Source of the DNA: Symsagittifera roscoffensis
Lineage: Eukaryota > Xenacoelomorpha > Acoela > Convolutidae
Length of the DNA stretch: 64,000 nucleotides
Reading direction: 5' to 3'
NCBI RefSeq assembly: GCF_963678635.1
Contig: NC_087068.1
Location: forward strand, 60,001 to 124,000
This document shows, piece after piece, positions 10,774 through 22,800 of the stretch; position 1 is the first letter of the stretch, and every line of letters starts with the position of its first letter. Made by a program: the position numbers and the translations under genes. The notes below the pieces were generated by a model. It worked only from the letters and a program-made list of their open reading frames with translations. It was not told the DNA's origin and did not search any database.

Positions 10774-11330
10774 TTTAATAGAATCTTGTGAAATTTATTG
10801 TGTTGCTTCATTATTATTGTTAATAAAACTATAAGGTCACTAGCAATCGAGTTAAGTGTATAGGCATTAAGAAGTGACAAATAGAGAATGAGTCTAGACA
10901 AGTCAAGGATACCAAAATGAGGTAATAGCTCTAGGAAATTCATACCTGAGTAGCAAAGAAAAAAGATGACCGATCCTTTTGTGGATTGGATCAAACATGC
11001 CCGGACCGACAAAGGGGAGACTGTTTCAGGCAGTATGATCCAACCATTCTGCCTGAAACCGTTTAATAGAATCTTGTGAAATTTATTGTGTTGCTTCATT
11101 ATTATTGTTAATAAAACTATAAGGTCACTAGCAATCGAGTTAAGTGTATAGGCATTAAGAAGTGACAAATAGAGAATGAGTCTAGACAAGTCAAGGATAC
11201 CAAAACGAGGTAATAGCTCTAGGAAATTCATACCTGAGGAGCAAAGAAAAAAGATGACCGATCCTTTTGTGGATTGGATCAAACAGGCCCGGACCGACGA
11301 AGGGGAGACGGTTTCAGGCAGAATGGTTGA
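10774..11330 (+). repeat. 288-bp tandem duplication at the start of gag
   Basis: Bases from 10774 and from 11062 (TTTAATAGAATC onward) repeat nearly identically for about 260 bp. The second copy carries the gag start used here. At the junction, GTTTCAGGCAG and CTGCCTGAAAC (11022-11061) can pair as a hairpin, so a palindromic end accompanies the duplication. Confidence 0.8.
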
Positions 11331-13872
11331 AACGAGAAGTCAGAAGACCTCAGAAGAACGAAAAGAACTGTTAGAAGTGGAGGTCAAACCAGGAAGTACA
11401 TGGACTGGAAGGGAGAGGCAGAAGGCTGGCGAGTGAATCTACTCCGGTAGAACAAGGCAATGATTTTGCCACTTCCACCGGGACATTGGATCGAGAGGAG
11501 ATGTCGGAACTGTCCGACATCTCAACTGAAATAGCGGCAACTAGAAGATCTCCGACAGACAACACTATGATGGCAGGCGGAACTGAGAAACAAACAACGT
11601 CATCATCGTTCTCAGAAAGAATGAGGAACACCTTAGGAAACATCTTCCCATTCACCATGGGAGGAGGCGCAGGAAATGAAGGTGAATCCCAGGAGGAAGA
11701 GGACGAAGAAGAGCAACGGGACTTTGGGTCTCAAGTCAGCCTCAATAGTTCGACCCAGGAGAATGAGGCATACGTCGGAAGAGAGACTGGAACCATGGAC
11801 AAATTTGGTGTGGTGACAACGATAAGCAAAGAGGCAAACACACCGGGCCAGTCGAGAGGCTTCGCGATTATGACAAATTCAGAGCCGCAAACTGGAGAGA
11901 GTAGAAACAGAGGGCTAGGCAACGCATTGGCGAATCCTGAGGTGGATAATGAAAAGACGTCGAGGCAGAGAGTCAAGGCCCGGATCTCGACCAGCACGAA
12001 GCTACCTGGGACCGACAGGGTTACACCACCACTAGTGACGCCACTCGTGGATAACGGGGCAGCACTAGAGGAAGCCTTAAACAACATAGTGGACAGTTTA
12101 GGAGAACAAAATGAACAGATGTTCATAAGAATGAGTGAACTAGAAAGAGCAGTTCACATTGAAAGAGAAAGTCTGCGGGAAGAAATAAACCGCAATAGAC
12201 AAGAAGTTGGCAGGAGCGAAAAACGCTTGAAAGAAAGAACAGACGAGCATATGGCAAAGAAATTGTCGCGAATGACAAGAGAAGCGGAACAGCGAGAGTT
12301 ACGCTTAAGAGACGACATGGAGAAGTTAAGAGTGCAGCAAGAGCAGTCTCTTGGGACTCTTGACACAAAGATAGACGCGTACTCAGGCTATCATGGATAG
12401 GTTGGACGGGCTACTAAGCAGCAAGAGTGGACCAAAAGAAGGAGAACCGAACTCGGGAGGTCCCAGCAGGGAACCGAGGGTGAACTTCAATGAACATCAA
12501 AAGAGGAAGACGTATGGATCCACTAGAGGCAGGGGCAGTTCATCAGGCTATGTCATGGAGCATAGGGCCCGAACAGTAGAACAAGGTCAACGGGGAACAG
12601 ACAGACCTCTAGCGAACGACCAACGCAAGGCACACATGCGACTGGAAGAAGTGATTCCGGTAACAGGGGGCATGCAAGCCCGAGGAGGAGTCATGTGGGC
12701 CAAGCGGGAAACACTCACGGCGATTCGGATTGCAGGGATGCACCGCATACAGAGCCTTTGACGAGGTGTGAGGACACTCAGGCGGGAAACTCAAGGGATG
12801 CTACGGCAATGGCCACAGCATTTGAACCCTACCCCTAAACAGATCTTTGGAGACATTCCTTACAAGGTTATCCAGAACCAATGAACGCAGTGAGAAGTCT
12901 AAAAGAGTCTTTAAGAAACCAAGATGCTATAAAGATGAATCTGATGGCTGTATTGATACCTGGATAGAGGTAATGAAGCTGCATTTCGAGGAAGAGGACT
13001 TGTCGGAGAGACAAGAATGCAGTGCGCTCACCAGCAACTTGGAAGGGACAGCCCTGAACTGTGTCATGGCCAAGAAGCAATATCAGCGTGACACAGCTGA
13101 GAAAATCTTCGAAATCTTGTTAAACCGTTTCAGATCAGGGGTGCAGGGGCACCAAGCGATGATGCGCTTCGAGAAACGGAGGCAACGAGAAGATGAAACG
13201 ATAGACAGGTTTCTCGATGACTTGGAGATGCTGAGAAGACGCAGCCAACCGGATGAGTCAAACCGAAGGATGAACCTGGCCGTAGCCTCAAAGTTCATCG
13301 ATGGTGTGAAGAATGATGAACTTCGTACGATGCTAGCAACGCATTACACACCACTATCAACCAATGCGCCAACACCGGAGGAGTTGAGGCTCAAGTCAAA
13401 AGAGTATCTTTTGTTGAAACCTCCTTCGAGATCTGGATACTACAAGAACAATTATGGCAATTTTAACAACGGACCAGCAAACCAAGGGAACAATTGGTAC
13501 AAACCGGGGGATGATATGGACAAGAGACGCTCTTGTGCCAATTGCAGTTCAACGGACCATCATGTGTCAGCATGCCCAGCTTACAAACAAGGCATGAAAG
13601 CAATAGGCTTCAGCCTCGAGGACGAAGATGCGTCAGAATTGGACCATGAGGATTTCATGAGAGGAGTAATTGCGAAATTCGGCCCGAGGTGTTTCTTCTG
13701 CAACTTGGAAGGTCATTTTAAATCAGATTGTCTGCAATTTTGGGATGCAGTGGCAGACATAAAGCATCCAAGACATGAAGAAGCTTTGTCAGGAGTGAAA
13801 GCCAGCAAGGCTCGACTTTTGAGTGAAGCGGAGGCACTCAGAAAGGATAAACCTATAAGCAATTGCGGCTGA
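11176..13872 (+). pseudogene. gag: Gag of copy B (broken)
   Basis: Structural protein of the particle. The likely start is ATG 11176, in the second copy of the duplication. A long polar, coiled-coil-rich N-terminal region (to about 12400) is followed by a retrotransposon capsid domain (about 12850-13350). Two CX2CX4HX4C zinc knuckles lie at 13533-13574 and 13690-13731. Frame breaks lie near 11436, 12395 and 12750; the segment 12847-13872 is one open frame. Compared with copy A, about 60 nt are missing near 13855 at the gag-pol border. The intact homologue is 36034-38649 in copy C. Confidence 0.87.
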
Positions 13873-16800
13873 TAACTTCAAGATCGATTATAAGGCAGCC
13901 GCGAGGGATGCTCTAAATAGAGTGCAGCAGGAACTGGTGACGAAAGAGATCGAGCAAAAAGTGAAACTTGAACTGGAAAATGAGAAACTTCAGGAGCAAC
14001 TGAATACCTTCGAAGCAACGGAGTTCGAAGAAACGAAAGCACCAAGCAGTTTGAGCATGAAACTTAATGTGATCTCCGGTCAGAAATTCTCCAAGGAAGC
14101 AAGATACAGTCGATAATCTAAGTGGCTGGACACCAGGTAATCAGAAATCTGAGTGAACCATCCGAGTTCACTTTGATGCATTTGGACACATATGCAGATT
14201 ATCTGAGGCAGGTGGAGCCACGCACTGAGTCGAGAGCTGTGCGAGCACTTCTAACAACGGGTGGCCCTCGCATGAAGAAACTTCATGGACGCTACCTAGA
14301 GGTCTATGGGCCGTATCAAGTGATGCTGAACGTGGATGGAATCAGTATCTACACCAGGACTTATGTAACAACAGATGATGACCAAATCGGGCAGAGCTAT
14401 TTGGGTGAGGAGGAGCTCAAAGTCCGCAGGATAGGCCATGACGCCATGATGGAACAAGACGCAGTACACATTGGGTATGAAGCAGATGTGACCGCACATC
14501 TGCTCGACACCAACGGAACAAAAATCGGAGTCACAGGGCTTCTGGACACAGGAGCGGTAGTGAGTGTGATGCCGATAAAAACTTGGGAAAGAATGGGCTT
14601 CACGCGGGAAGATCTAATTCCAACGAATCTCCGACTGGCCGCCGCCAATCGAGGAGCTATCTACGTAGCCGGAAGAACACCAATAACGGTCCTCCACATG
14701 GGAGGACGGGATCTTTGGATGAGCTTCCTGGTGGTAGAGAATTTGGACGACGCCGACCAATTCATCTTGGGCAGAGATTTTGTCAGGAATTTTGACGTGA
14801 CGATTGACTTGAACAACGGTCTGATACGGATTAGAAACCCGGACCGGAAGTATGTTAAGAGACCAATTAATAGGATAGTAACAGACGAAAACAAGGTACC
14901 AATTTTTTGGATAGAAAAGTAAAACTACAACCAGGACAAGCTGTGGTAGCAATTTTTAGAAAGAGAAATTTGAATTCGTTAAGTGATAGTAAACTGGTTT
15001 GCTTAGTACCGAATCCAAATAGTCATAGTTCGGTGATTTTAGGCCGGAGCTTCTCGGTAACGCGAAACGGACTGTGTGTCAGTGTGTTGTTGAACACACT
15101 GGACACCACGGTTTCAATCCAGCGTGGAAAGAAGCTTGGCTACGCTTTGCCGATGAGGACCGACTATGAGGAGACACAAAACTTGAAGAAGTATAGTGTG
15201 AAAGACTGTCCTTATCATGCCAATAAAGATAAAATTTTAAAGAGGAATAATGAATTAAAATCTATTCATAAATTTTTTTCAATGAAATCCGAAACGGACG
15301 ACGGCTTATCAAGCTGCTCGAATTTTCCGGAACGCCCCTCGTCATATGAACTAGAATCTGACAATCTGACAAACCGGTTTTGCCAGAGATAGAACATTTA
15401 AAAGGGAATATAGGTGAGGGAGATTTCGAAAAATTGCGGGACCTCCTAAATCGGAACGCAGATGTATTTTCAAGACACAAGGCGGATATCGGTTGCTGTA
15501 ATTTCGTCGAACACGAAATCGAACTAGAGGAGGGCGCCGTTCCCCATAGGGAAGGCGCAAGGCGAATGACGCCACACAAATCGGAAGCGTGCCGAGCGGA
15601 AATAGAAATGTTGCTTGAATACGAAATGATAGAACCCTCTAAATCGCCATGGGCTTGCGGGGTAGTAATGGCAAAAAAGAGAGGGGGGCAGCTTAGATTT
15701 TGTTGCGACTTTCGTTACTTGAACGCGGTAACGATAAAAAATGCGTACCCGATACCGCGAATAGACGAGAGCCTATCTAAGCTTGGTGATGCCAAGTTCT
15801 TCACCACATTGGACTTAGGTTCTGCCTTCTGGCAGGTCCCTCTGCGGAAGAAGGACAGAGAGAAAACCAGATTCGCGTGCGAATTGGGATTGTACCAGTG
15901 GAAGAGGATGCCCTTCGGCTTGTGCAATGCAACGGCCACTTTTCAAAGACTGATGGCTCAGTCTTTGACGAGAGTGACCAAGAAGTACGGGAATCTCGTG
16001 ATGTGTTACGTGGATGACGTAGTCACAGCGACACCGACCCTGGAAGACCACATTGATAGGCTCGATGAGGTCTTTGGATGCATGAAAAGAGCAGGATTGA
16101 AGTGCAAACCATCGAAATGTGAAATCCTTAGGGATTCGATAAAGTACCTGGGAAGAATGGTGGATAGGCATGGTGTGAGGCCGGACCCGGAAGCAGTGGA
16201 AGCAGTGTTGACGTGCAAAGCTCCCAGAACGGACACACAGCTCCTGAGCTTCCTAGGGTTTGCCAATTACTACCGGGAATTCATAAAAGGATATGCGGAA
16301 AAGGTGTATCCGATGCAGAAGCTGATGCGCAACAAGGGGAAAAAGTTCGAATGGAACGATGAGGCACAGGTTGCTTTCGAGAACATAAAGCGGGAACTGT
16401 GTGAAGCGCCAGTGCTGGGCATGCCTACAGAGAAGGGCATGTATGTTCTTGACACAGACGCATCGGTGGTGGCCATCTCAGGAATCTTACATCAAGAGCA
16501 AGAATGGAACGGAAGAACAGTTCTCCGTCCTATTGCATACGGCAGCAAGGTCTTGAGTGACACAGAGATGAAATACGGCGCACCAAAGGCAGAAATGTTT
16601 GCAGTAGTCACCTTCGTGGAAAAGTACCGCGCATACTTGGGGAGCGCTCCCTTCAAGTTACGCGTGGACAACAGAGCGTTATCCTGGTTGAAGACCTACT
16701 CGATGGATCAGAGTTATATTGGTAGATGGATAGTAAGATTGGACTTCTACCATATGATAATCGAACATAGGATGCGTGATAAACACCAGAATACTGACAG

Positions 16801-18224
16801 CCTCAGCAAGAAAACTGAGTTCTATGAAAGATTGGAGCAGAAGCAGGCCAATCAGGCGGAAATAAAGGAGGGATTCTCGTTTCTGGACAAAGAAACTTAT
16901 GAAGCGCTTCCCTTAACGAGATGGTTGGATAAGTCTGGACATCCAATTCCAGGGCATCCTGAGTTACCTGTAGAGAAAGCAGCCGAGATAAAGATCCTAT
17001 CCAAGGAGGACCCGGTCCCCTTGGATCTGTTGCTGCGCTCGAACCTGGTCCAGCAAGAACTCTCTCGCATAAACATAAACTGCCTCTCATTATTGGATAA
17101 AACGGTGCAAGTCACACCGCAAGTGATGCGGATGCTGGGTGGATTGTTAGAAAGAGAAGTGACCAGAGATGACCCCGAGTGGACAGAAGCAGTGGCATCG
17201 CTAACAGTCAGTGAGAAGGTGAAGATCATGCCGTCCAGACGACAGCACGAAGAGAACGAGAGGGATTGTAGGACAATAGTTCAGCAACTAGTATCCTCAA
17301 TACCCCACGAGATTTTAACCAGTACTTCTTACGGACAGAAAGAACAGGGGAGCAGCAAGCGAAAGAAAACCGTCACCTTTGTGGACCAGGATAAGGAAGG
17401 TGAAAAGTTAGAACAAAACCTGCTGCAAGACTATTTGTCCGGGGAGACGAATGATGAGAAGAACCAGCGAGCACAAGATCAACGCCCGGAACAAGAAAGT
17501 TTGTCCGGGGAGTCTGAAATAGACGAGAAAAATCTTGATGAGAAACAAGACCTAGAGAACAAGGTTTTGTCCGGGGAGTTCAGATGGATGCGAAGAAGGC
17601 ACAAACATGATCTGGAGGAGCGTGCAGTCTCCAGCACAACCTCTTCGACGGATGACGATTCCCGAAACTCAGGAATGGACACCTATTCAGACAGGAACTC
17701 GAACTCGGGATCAAAACTGTCAGAACTAGCGATACACACACTACTAGTGGAAACTCGGGCAAGGGACCTGGACAGAGAGGTGTACCAGGATCCTGACAGC
17801 GATCGCTACCTTATACCAAGCGAAAGAGTCTTTGACAACGCAGCGGATGACTTGGAGACAATAGCGGTATCGAAGCGTTCGATAAGTCTGTTGCCGCAGA
17901 AACAGGTAGTCAGGACTGATCTTCAGCCGTTTAAACAAGAAACACAGCCGTTGGCGAAGATTTGGTGCGTTAAGATGAAAGAAGACACACACCAGCCTAA
18001 TGAGCTGAATAGTCAGATGAGGGACATGAAGACGTACTTGAAGCCGAGATACAGACTCTCGGATCTTCTCAGGGCGCAGAGAAATGATCGCATGACAAGC
18101 AACCTGAAAAGGTGGATCGATAATGGTTCTGCGGATAAAGGGGACCTCGAGGAAGATAGTTATCGCATCCTGAGACAATACTTCATGCAGAAGGAAGGGA
18201 GGAAGACAGAGTCCTATACAAGTA
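13869..18224 (+). pseudogene. pol: Pol of copy B, first part (broken, then interrupted by copy C)
   Basis: It holds the retropepsin motif DTGAVVSVMP (about 14540-14575), reverse transcriptase with CYVDDVV (about 16004-16023) and RNase H with DTDAS (about 16450). The frame 15380-18224 is open for more than 900 codons. Breaks lie near 14095 (deletion), 14115 (in-frame TAA), 14905 (lost T) and 15365 (8-bp tandem duplication of AATCTGAC). About 50 bp are lost near 18203 relative to copy A. The frame is then cut at 18224 by the LTR of copy C and resumes at 42675. Confidence 0.9.
17435..17578 (+). repeat. 66-nt tandem array of polypurine-tract-like motifs in pol
   Basis: TTGTCCGGGGAG occurs at 17435, 17501 and 17567, exactly 66 nt apart, each coding Leu-Ser-Gly-Glu with identical codons. 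The same 12 bases, apart from the first T, form the polypurine tract before the 3' LTR (52304-52313). The 22-residue protein repeat between them is otherwise only loosely conserved. Confidence 0.65.
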
Positions 18225-19108
18225 TGTAACATTCGCCCAAACATCACACAGCGACGGAGCGTAGAAAAAGTACCTATTGACGACTGGCAGGCGTCAGTTA
18301 CCTTAATTCTACTCGTTTTTCACCGTCTCGACCTTGCCAGTTGATTTTCTGGTCTGTTTAGGGCAAAGTAAAAAGTTACCATTTTTAGGCCATCAGTCAA
18401 ACGACTTTTGATCAGCTTTCGTTTGCATGCGAACACAACCACATAGCTGAGTCTCGGATCCTCAGACTACGTGATTGTCATTAAAAACACGGCTCGAACC
18501 ACCTATTTCTATATGTTTTTGTGTGACAGTTTTATATTAAATCCATTGGAGATGGATTGACCCTTTCCTTTTTCTATCTACTCATGCTCTGAAATATTAA
18601 ATAATAACGGTGTTAATTAACATCTAGGACATTACAGCAACTGTTGAAATTATTTTACCCAGTCCCTTCACATATAACAGTCTCTGGGGGACCAAGCCTC
18701 CGCTCCCGTGATTTTCTTGAGATAACACTCTTATCTCCTATATTTCGTGTCCCGGGAGGGTTCCGTGGTATTTCTCTTCCCCCCACTGAAGCCTCCGTCT
18801 CCACAAATATCCGTCGCTAAGGTCCTTATCGTGTGTTATTGCCACGATAAGAGGCTCCGTGTTTTTCTGTCTCTGATACAACTGTTCTTCACAATTTCTA
18901 TCGTTGTTCTGATTTTCGTCTTTTTTATTCAAAATGGCCGTCTTTTTTCTATTTCTCAGAAATGTTCTTCTTCCGATCGAAATTTTAAAAATAAAAATTC
19001 TAGAACATTCTGACCCTCCGTCGCAACACTTTTTTGTTCATAAGGCCTTTAGTCACTTTTTTTCCGGTCGCGGGAAGGTTATGCTGTGTCATCCGGCAGA
19101 ATGGCACA
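18225..19108 (-). repeat. 3' LTR of copy C
   Basis: 884 bp, identical to 41791-42674 except at three positions (near 18262, 18649 and 18653). It is homologous to but well diverged from the copy B LTR; the end GGGCGAATGTTACA is shared. It contains a 9-bp perfect hairpin, CTTATCGTG with CACGATAAG (18825-18851), and the cassette at 18697-18761. Confidence 0.95.
18697..18761 (-). repeat. LTR-borne stem-loop cassette (copy C)
   Basis: Ends CCTCCGCTCCCG and CGGGAGGG enclose GAGATAA, CACTC, TTATCTC (a 7-bp hairpin). The layout matches the cassette in the copy B LTR. The second LTR has it at 42263-42327. Confidence 0.5.
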
Positions 19109-19149
19109 TACTCCCCGGACAAGTCTCCATCAATGTCCCTATTGATCGC
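19109..19149 (-). promoter_or_regulatory. 3' polypurine tract of copy C and upstream homology block
   Basis: In sense the sequence reads TTGTCCGGGGAGTA directly before the LTR's TGTGCC. The 25 nt before it (GCGATC, GGGAC, GATGGA) match the pol segment at 29774-29815 block for block. It would prime plus-strand DNA synthesis. Confidence 0.7.
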
Positions 19150-19854
19150 ACAACACCGGGTTATCGTCAAGTAGGTATCCATTTTTCTGTAACCAATCTT
19201 ACAAATTGCATAAGAAAATGAAATTTATCTACTCCACTTCAACTCACTACGTGTTCACAAATGGCATCGTACTACATCTCACTGCCTTTCAACATTTTCA
19301 CAAAATTTGCACCATGAGGAGTGTCCTAGATAAAATTTCTTTTCTGACTACTTACGTCGTCTTGTTATAAAACTTCTTTTCGCCTCTGATTAAAAAGTGG
19401 GACGTGGCACGGCCACGCACCCGTTAAAATTAACTTAACTTCACTCACCAAGTATAATTAGTCATTTATGCGGTCCTTTCAATATTAAAACTAAGAAACT
19501 CTGTGGCTAGGAAAGTTATTGAGTTACCCACCATTCTCGAGCGAGTTTAATCAAACTTACCATGTCGCCACACAGTGAATTTGTGTCTTACACAGGTTAA
19601 AAACTTCAGTCGGGAATAAATAGGTAAATATACTCAACTATGCTCCTTATATACATACATAGATAGTAGTAACTAAAATCAACAATTTCAACAATTTTAA
19701 CAATTGCAACATTTTCAAAGTTTGGTCTGACCAAACTAGATCAAAACAAAAAGTTTCACAAGTTCAATAATCAAAACTTGGTTGATTTGTTCAAGTTTTA
19801 GCACACAATTACAATCAAGTTTTTCTCTCCTTCTCTTCTTTTCTTTGGTCATCT
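19150..19854 (-). other. 3' untranslated region of copy C
   Basis: About 700 bp between the ORF3 stop and the polypurine tract. I see AT-rich sequence without a supportable gene. Confidence 0.6.
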
Positions 19855-22800
19855 TCACTCCATCATTTCTCCATCCTGATGTTCAGCGTCACTGTCTTCC
19901 AGAACTTTCTCTAACATGTCCAGAGAGTTGCGGGCCGTGCCCCAACCCTCCTGTTCCAACAGCCTCGGTTTGCAACAAGGTAGCAAGTCCACATTCACTT
20001 TCTGCTCCCGGTTCCTGCAAAAGCTGTTGTGAAGACATAGGCTCACGTTTCGTTCTAGGTCAGCTCTTAAGACCTCTTTCTTCTCATCTTCAGTAACACA
20101 AGGCGCTCCAGCTACTCGCTTCACCGCCGTGGTGACCGCGTTTCTGTGCGTCAAGAATGCTCGTTTATAGGCTCCTGGTCCTATATCTAGCTGGAAAGAT
20201 TGATAGGCTTCCGTGTTCCTTGACATGTGACGCTTCGCGCGTTCATACATCCAAGACGTCATCACTGCACGGAACCATGGCATCAATCTTTGCCTTGACC
20301 ATATTCTTTCAATGGCTTTAGGTATTCTCAGAACCTTGCAGGTGGTTCTGAAAAGATCCAATTCACTACTCATTTTCACGTTGCTCAGCTGTTCAGGAGT
20401 CGGCACGGCCGTCTCCTGCTCACTTGTGTCTGCATTAGCCTCCAACCATCTCACTGCTAGCATGGCGCTAACCACCACGATTGACACTGGTTGATTCTGA
20501 TCGGGCAACCCCGTGGAGTACAACTCCTCCACGTCCCAGACTAGGATCAGATTCCCGCGTTTGGGGTACCACAACGTCTGCGCCAAGCAGTGGCAAGGAT
20601 ACTCCCCATGGGTTCTCACTATGTTCCTTCGGGTCCGATACCCTGAGGCTCCCAGCAACGGTTCCACTTCCATCAGGATTCTATGTAAATCGTCTTTCTC
20701 TTCTATGGTGGGGAATTCAGTAGGTAACGCTCCACTCGCTTTCTGTTTCTGGAACTCACTCACGTTGCCTTCGTTCAGTCTCATGAACTCTTCACCCACA
20801 ACGTCTTGCAACTCGCCTTCGGATCTCTTCGGGACTGCCCGAAAGATCTTTGCCAACAAGTCATATGACCTCTCTGACATTCTGGCCAACCTCACGCACT
20901 TTGGCACAGAGAAAAGTTGGTCAACCAACACTTGTTGCGTCCTCGCATCCATCACCACCATGTGCGTAGGATACTTGCTATTACAATACGGCGCTGAGCT
21001 TGAACCCACCATATATTTTGAACCAGTAGGTCTGTGATAGGCTTCACTATCCTTCAGATTCATTTCATTCTCTAGGGCTTCTCGCCAGCCTCCGATCTTT
21101 TGTTCTGTCTGTAATGCTCCAGGGAATATTTCCACGCTGAGGGACGTCACTAGCTCATGGGCACGCTCCAAGCGCTCGAGCGATTCTATCGAACTCTTCA
21201 TGCTGCAAAATCCCAAGGCTGTGATCAGGTTTACGTCCGTCACCCCATGGCAGTCTGCGACCAACTCCATGGCACTCTTATCTGACATGCTCAATCTTCC
21301 GTACAATCGTGCCAGTTGTCGATGCTGCTCACTCAGCGTAATCAGGCAGTGTCCCATGTTACAAACATGTCCTTCCATCCCACTGTGTTGAGCCAAGCAT
21401 GTGCCTTGCTTCAACCAATTACTCGATGTACCTTCCTCGGACAGCTCCGTGGACGGGTTGCTCTTCTTCTTCGTCAATCTCATGGCCAGCAGGTGTTGTA
21501 TCATGGCCAGATCATGTAGACTCGCATCATCATCCCGGTCTAACATGATATCCGCGGTCATGTCCCAGATCAAGCCTGCGTTAGGATGGGGACACCAGGA
21601 AGGTTTCATGAGTTCCCACATCACTACTAGACTGGTTTTCAAGGGACCGTCCCAAGAACCACAATCAAAACTCACTTGCCCTTTTAGCTCGGGAATCGAG
21701 GTCTCGACTACTCGTTCTTCCAAAATAATTCCAAGCTTGGGTTGTTCCACCATCAACATTCCAATTTCCTTAATCCGTTCGACCCAGAAGTTGAGCACTG
21801 TGACTTGCTCGTAGTCGAAGTATGCTTCCCTGGCTTCCTCGTTCACGAAGGGATTATACGCCATCCCCGGTATGCCAGACACGTATTGGAACGACTTCAG
21901 TTTCCCTAGTGTTGCAAACTCCTTTTGTCCTCTGGCCGCTTCAATCAAGTCTCTGCTCACTCTCAATTCTTTGTTGGAGTATCTTCTCACCTCTTCCAAC
22001 CTGCGATAGCTTTCCATATCATTCGACTCCTTGCTTGGCACGGTCAATGGCATGTCCTGATATAGCTCTAGGAGTGCCCTAAGGAAGTTCCTTTCGCAAT
22101 CAACTCCCTTTTGCCGAATGATCTTAATACATTCTCCCAACACAGGAGTGGGGATGCGATCCACCACGAACCTGACAAAGCAAAGGGCATCCTTACGCTT
22201 AGCCCATGCTATCGCTGAATCGTCTTTCGAAATCAATGCTCGTAGAGCTTCCATTAACTCTAGTTCCTGTTCTCGTGATTTCGAGTCATTACTGGCTTCA
22301 TACTCCGCCTTTTTGATGCCCATCAAGCACCAAGCCAGTCGTATTTGCAGATCAGTTCTCACGCAAGGATGAGCCAGGTATGCTGCCACAGTAGCAGGTG
22401 CATTCATCGTCTCATCGAAGTATTTCTGGAGGGCCGCCCTCCAAGAAATTTCTAGCAGTTTTTCCAATCCGATTTCGTTCGCTTCTGATGACATCACTGT
22501 GCCATACTCTCTCCGATTGAAGTTAGAGTTCTCCGTAAGCCCCTTCAAATATTCTTGCATGGCTCTCTTCTCGCTCCAAGCCATCAGGTGCCCTCTCGCG
22601 GAGTTCCTCGCTTTCAACATCTCCACATAACCCCCTGCCGGATCTCCCATGTGGACCGATTCCGGCACAGTTATTCGACTGTACTCGACCACGTCGAGTT
22701 GTCCTTCCAGTTTCAACTTGGCCATGTTGATCCGCGAGGGCCTATAATCTTCAAGTCCTCCAGATCCACATTGACTGATGACTTCCATTTCTAACTTAGT

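Larger units (their letters stand above)
7929..11175 (+). other. Copy B 5' leader (3.2 kb, no convincing gene)
   Basis: This stretch between the primer site and gag holds short ORFs only. It contains a collinear series of stem-loop cassettes shared with copy C, an A-rich tract (about 8160-8310), a dense array of GGAGGGGT repeats (9840-10110), a conserved module before gag (10334-10426) and a 288-bp tandem duplication at its 3' end. Its length and its conservation against the copy C leader suggest RNA signals for packaging, translation or dimerisation. That role is inference. Confidence 0.75.

Noticed and set aside
10728-11282. Minus-strand ORF of 184 codons with internal repeat
   Set aside because: It lies antisense across the 288-bp duplication; the internal protein repeat is just the DNA repeat.
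18747-19221. Small ORFs inside the copy C LTRs (same at 42313-42688)
   Set aside because: They are present only as LTR sequence, on the antisense strand of the element, without conserved motifs, and overlap the hairpin and cassette.
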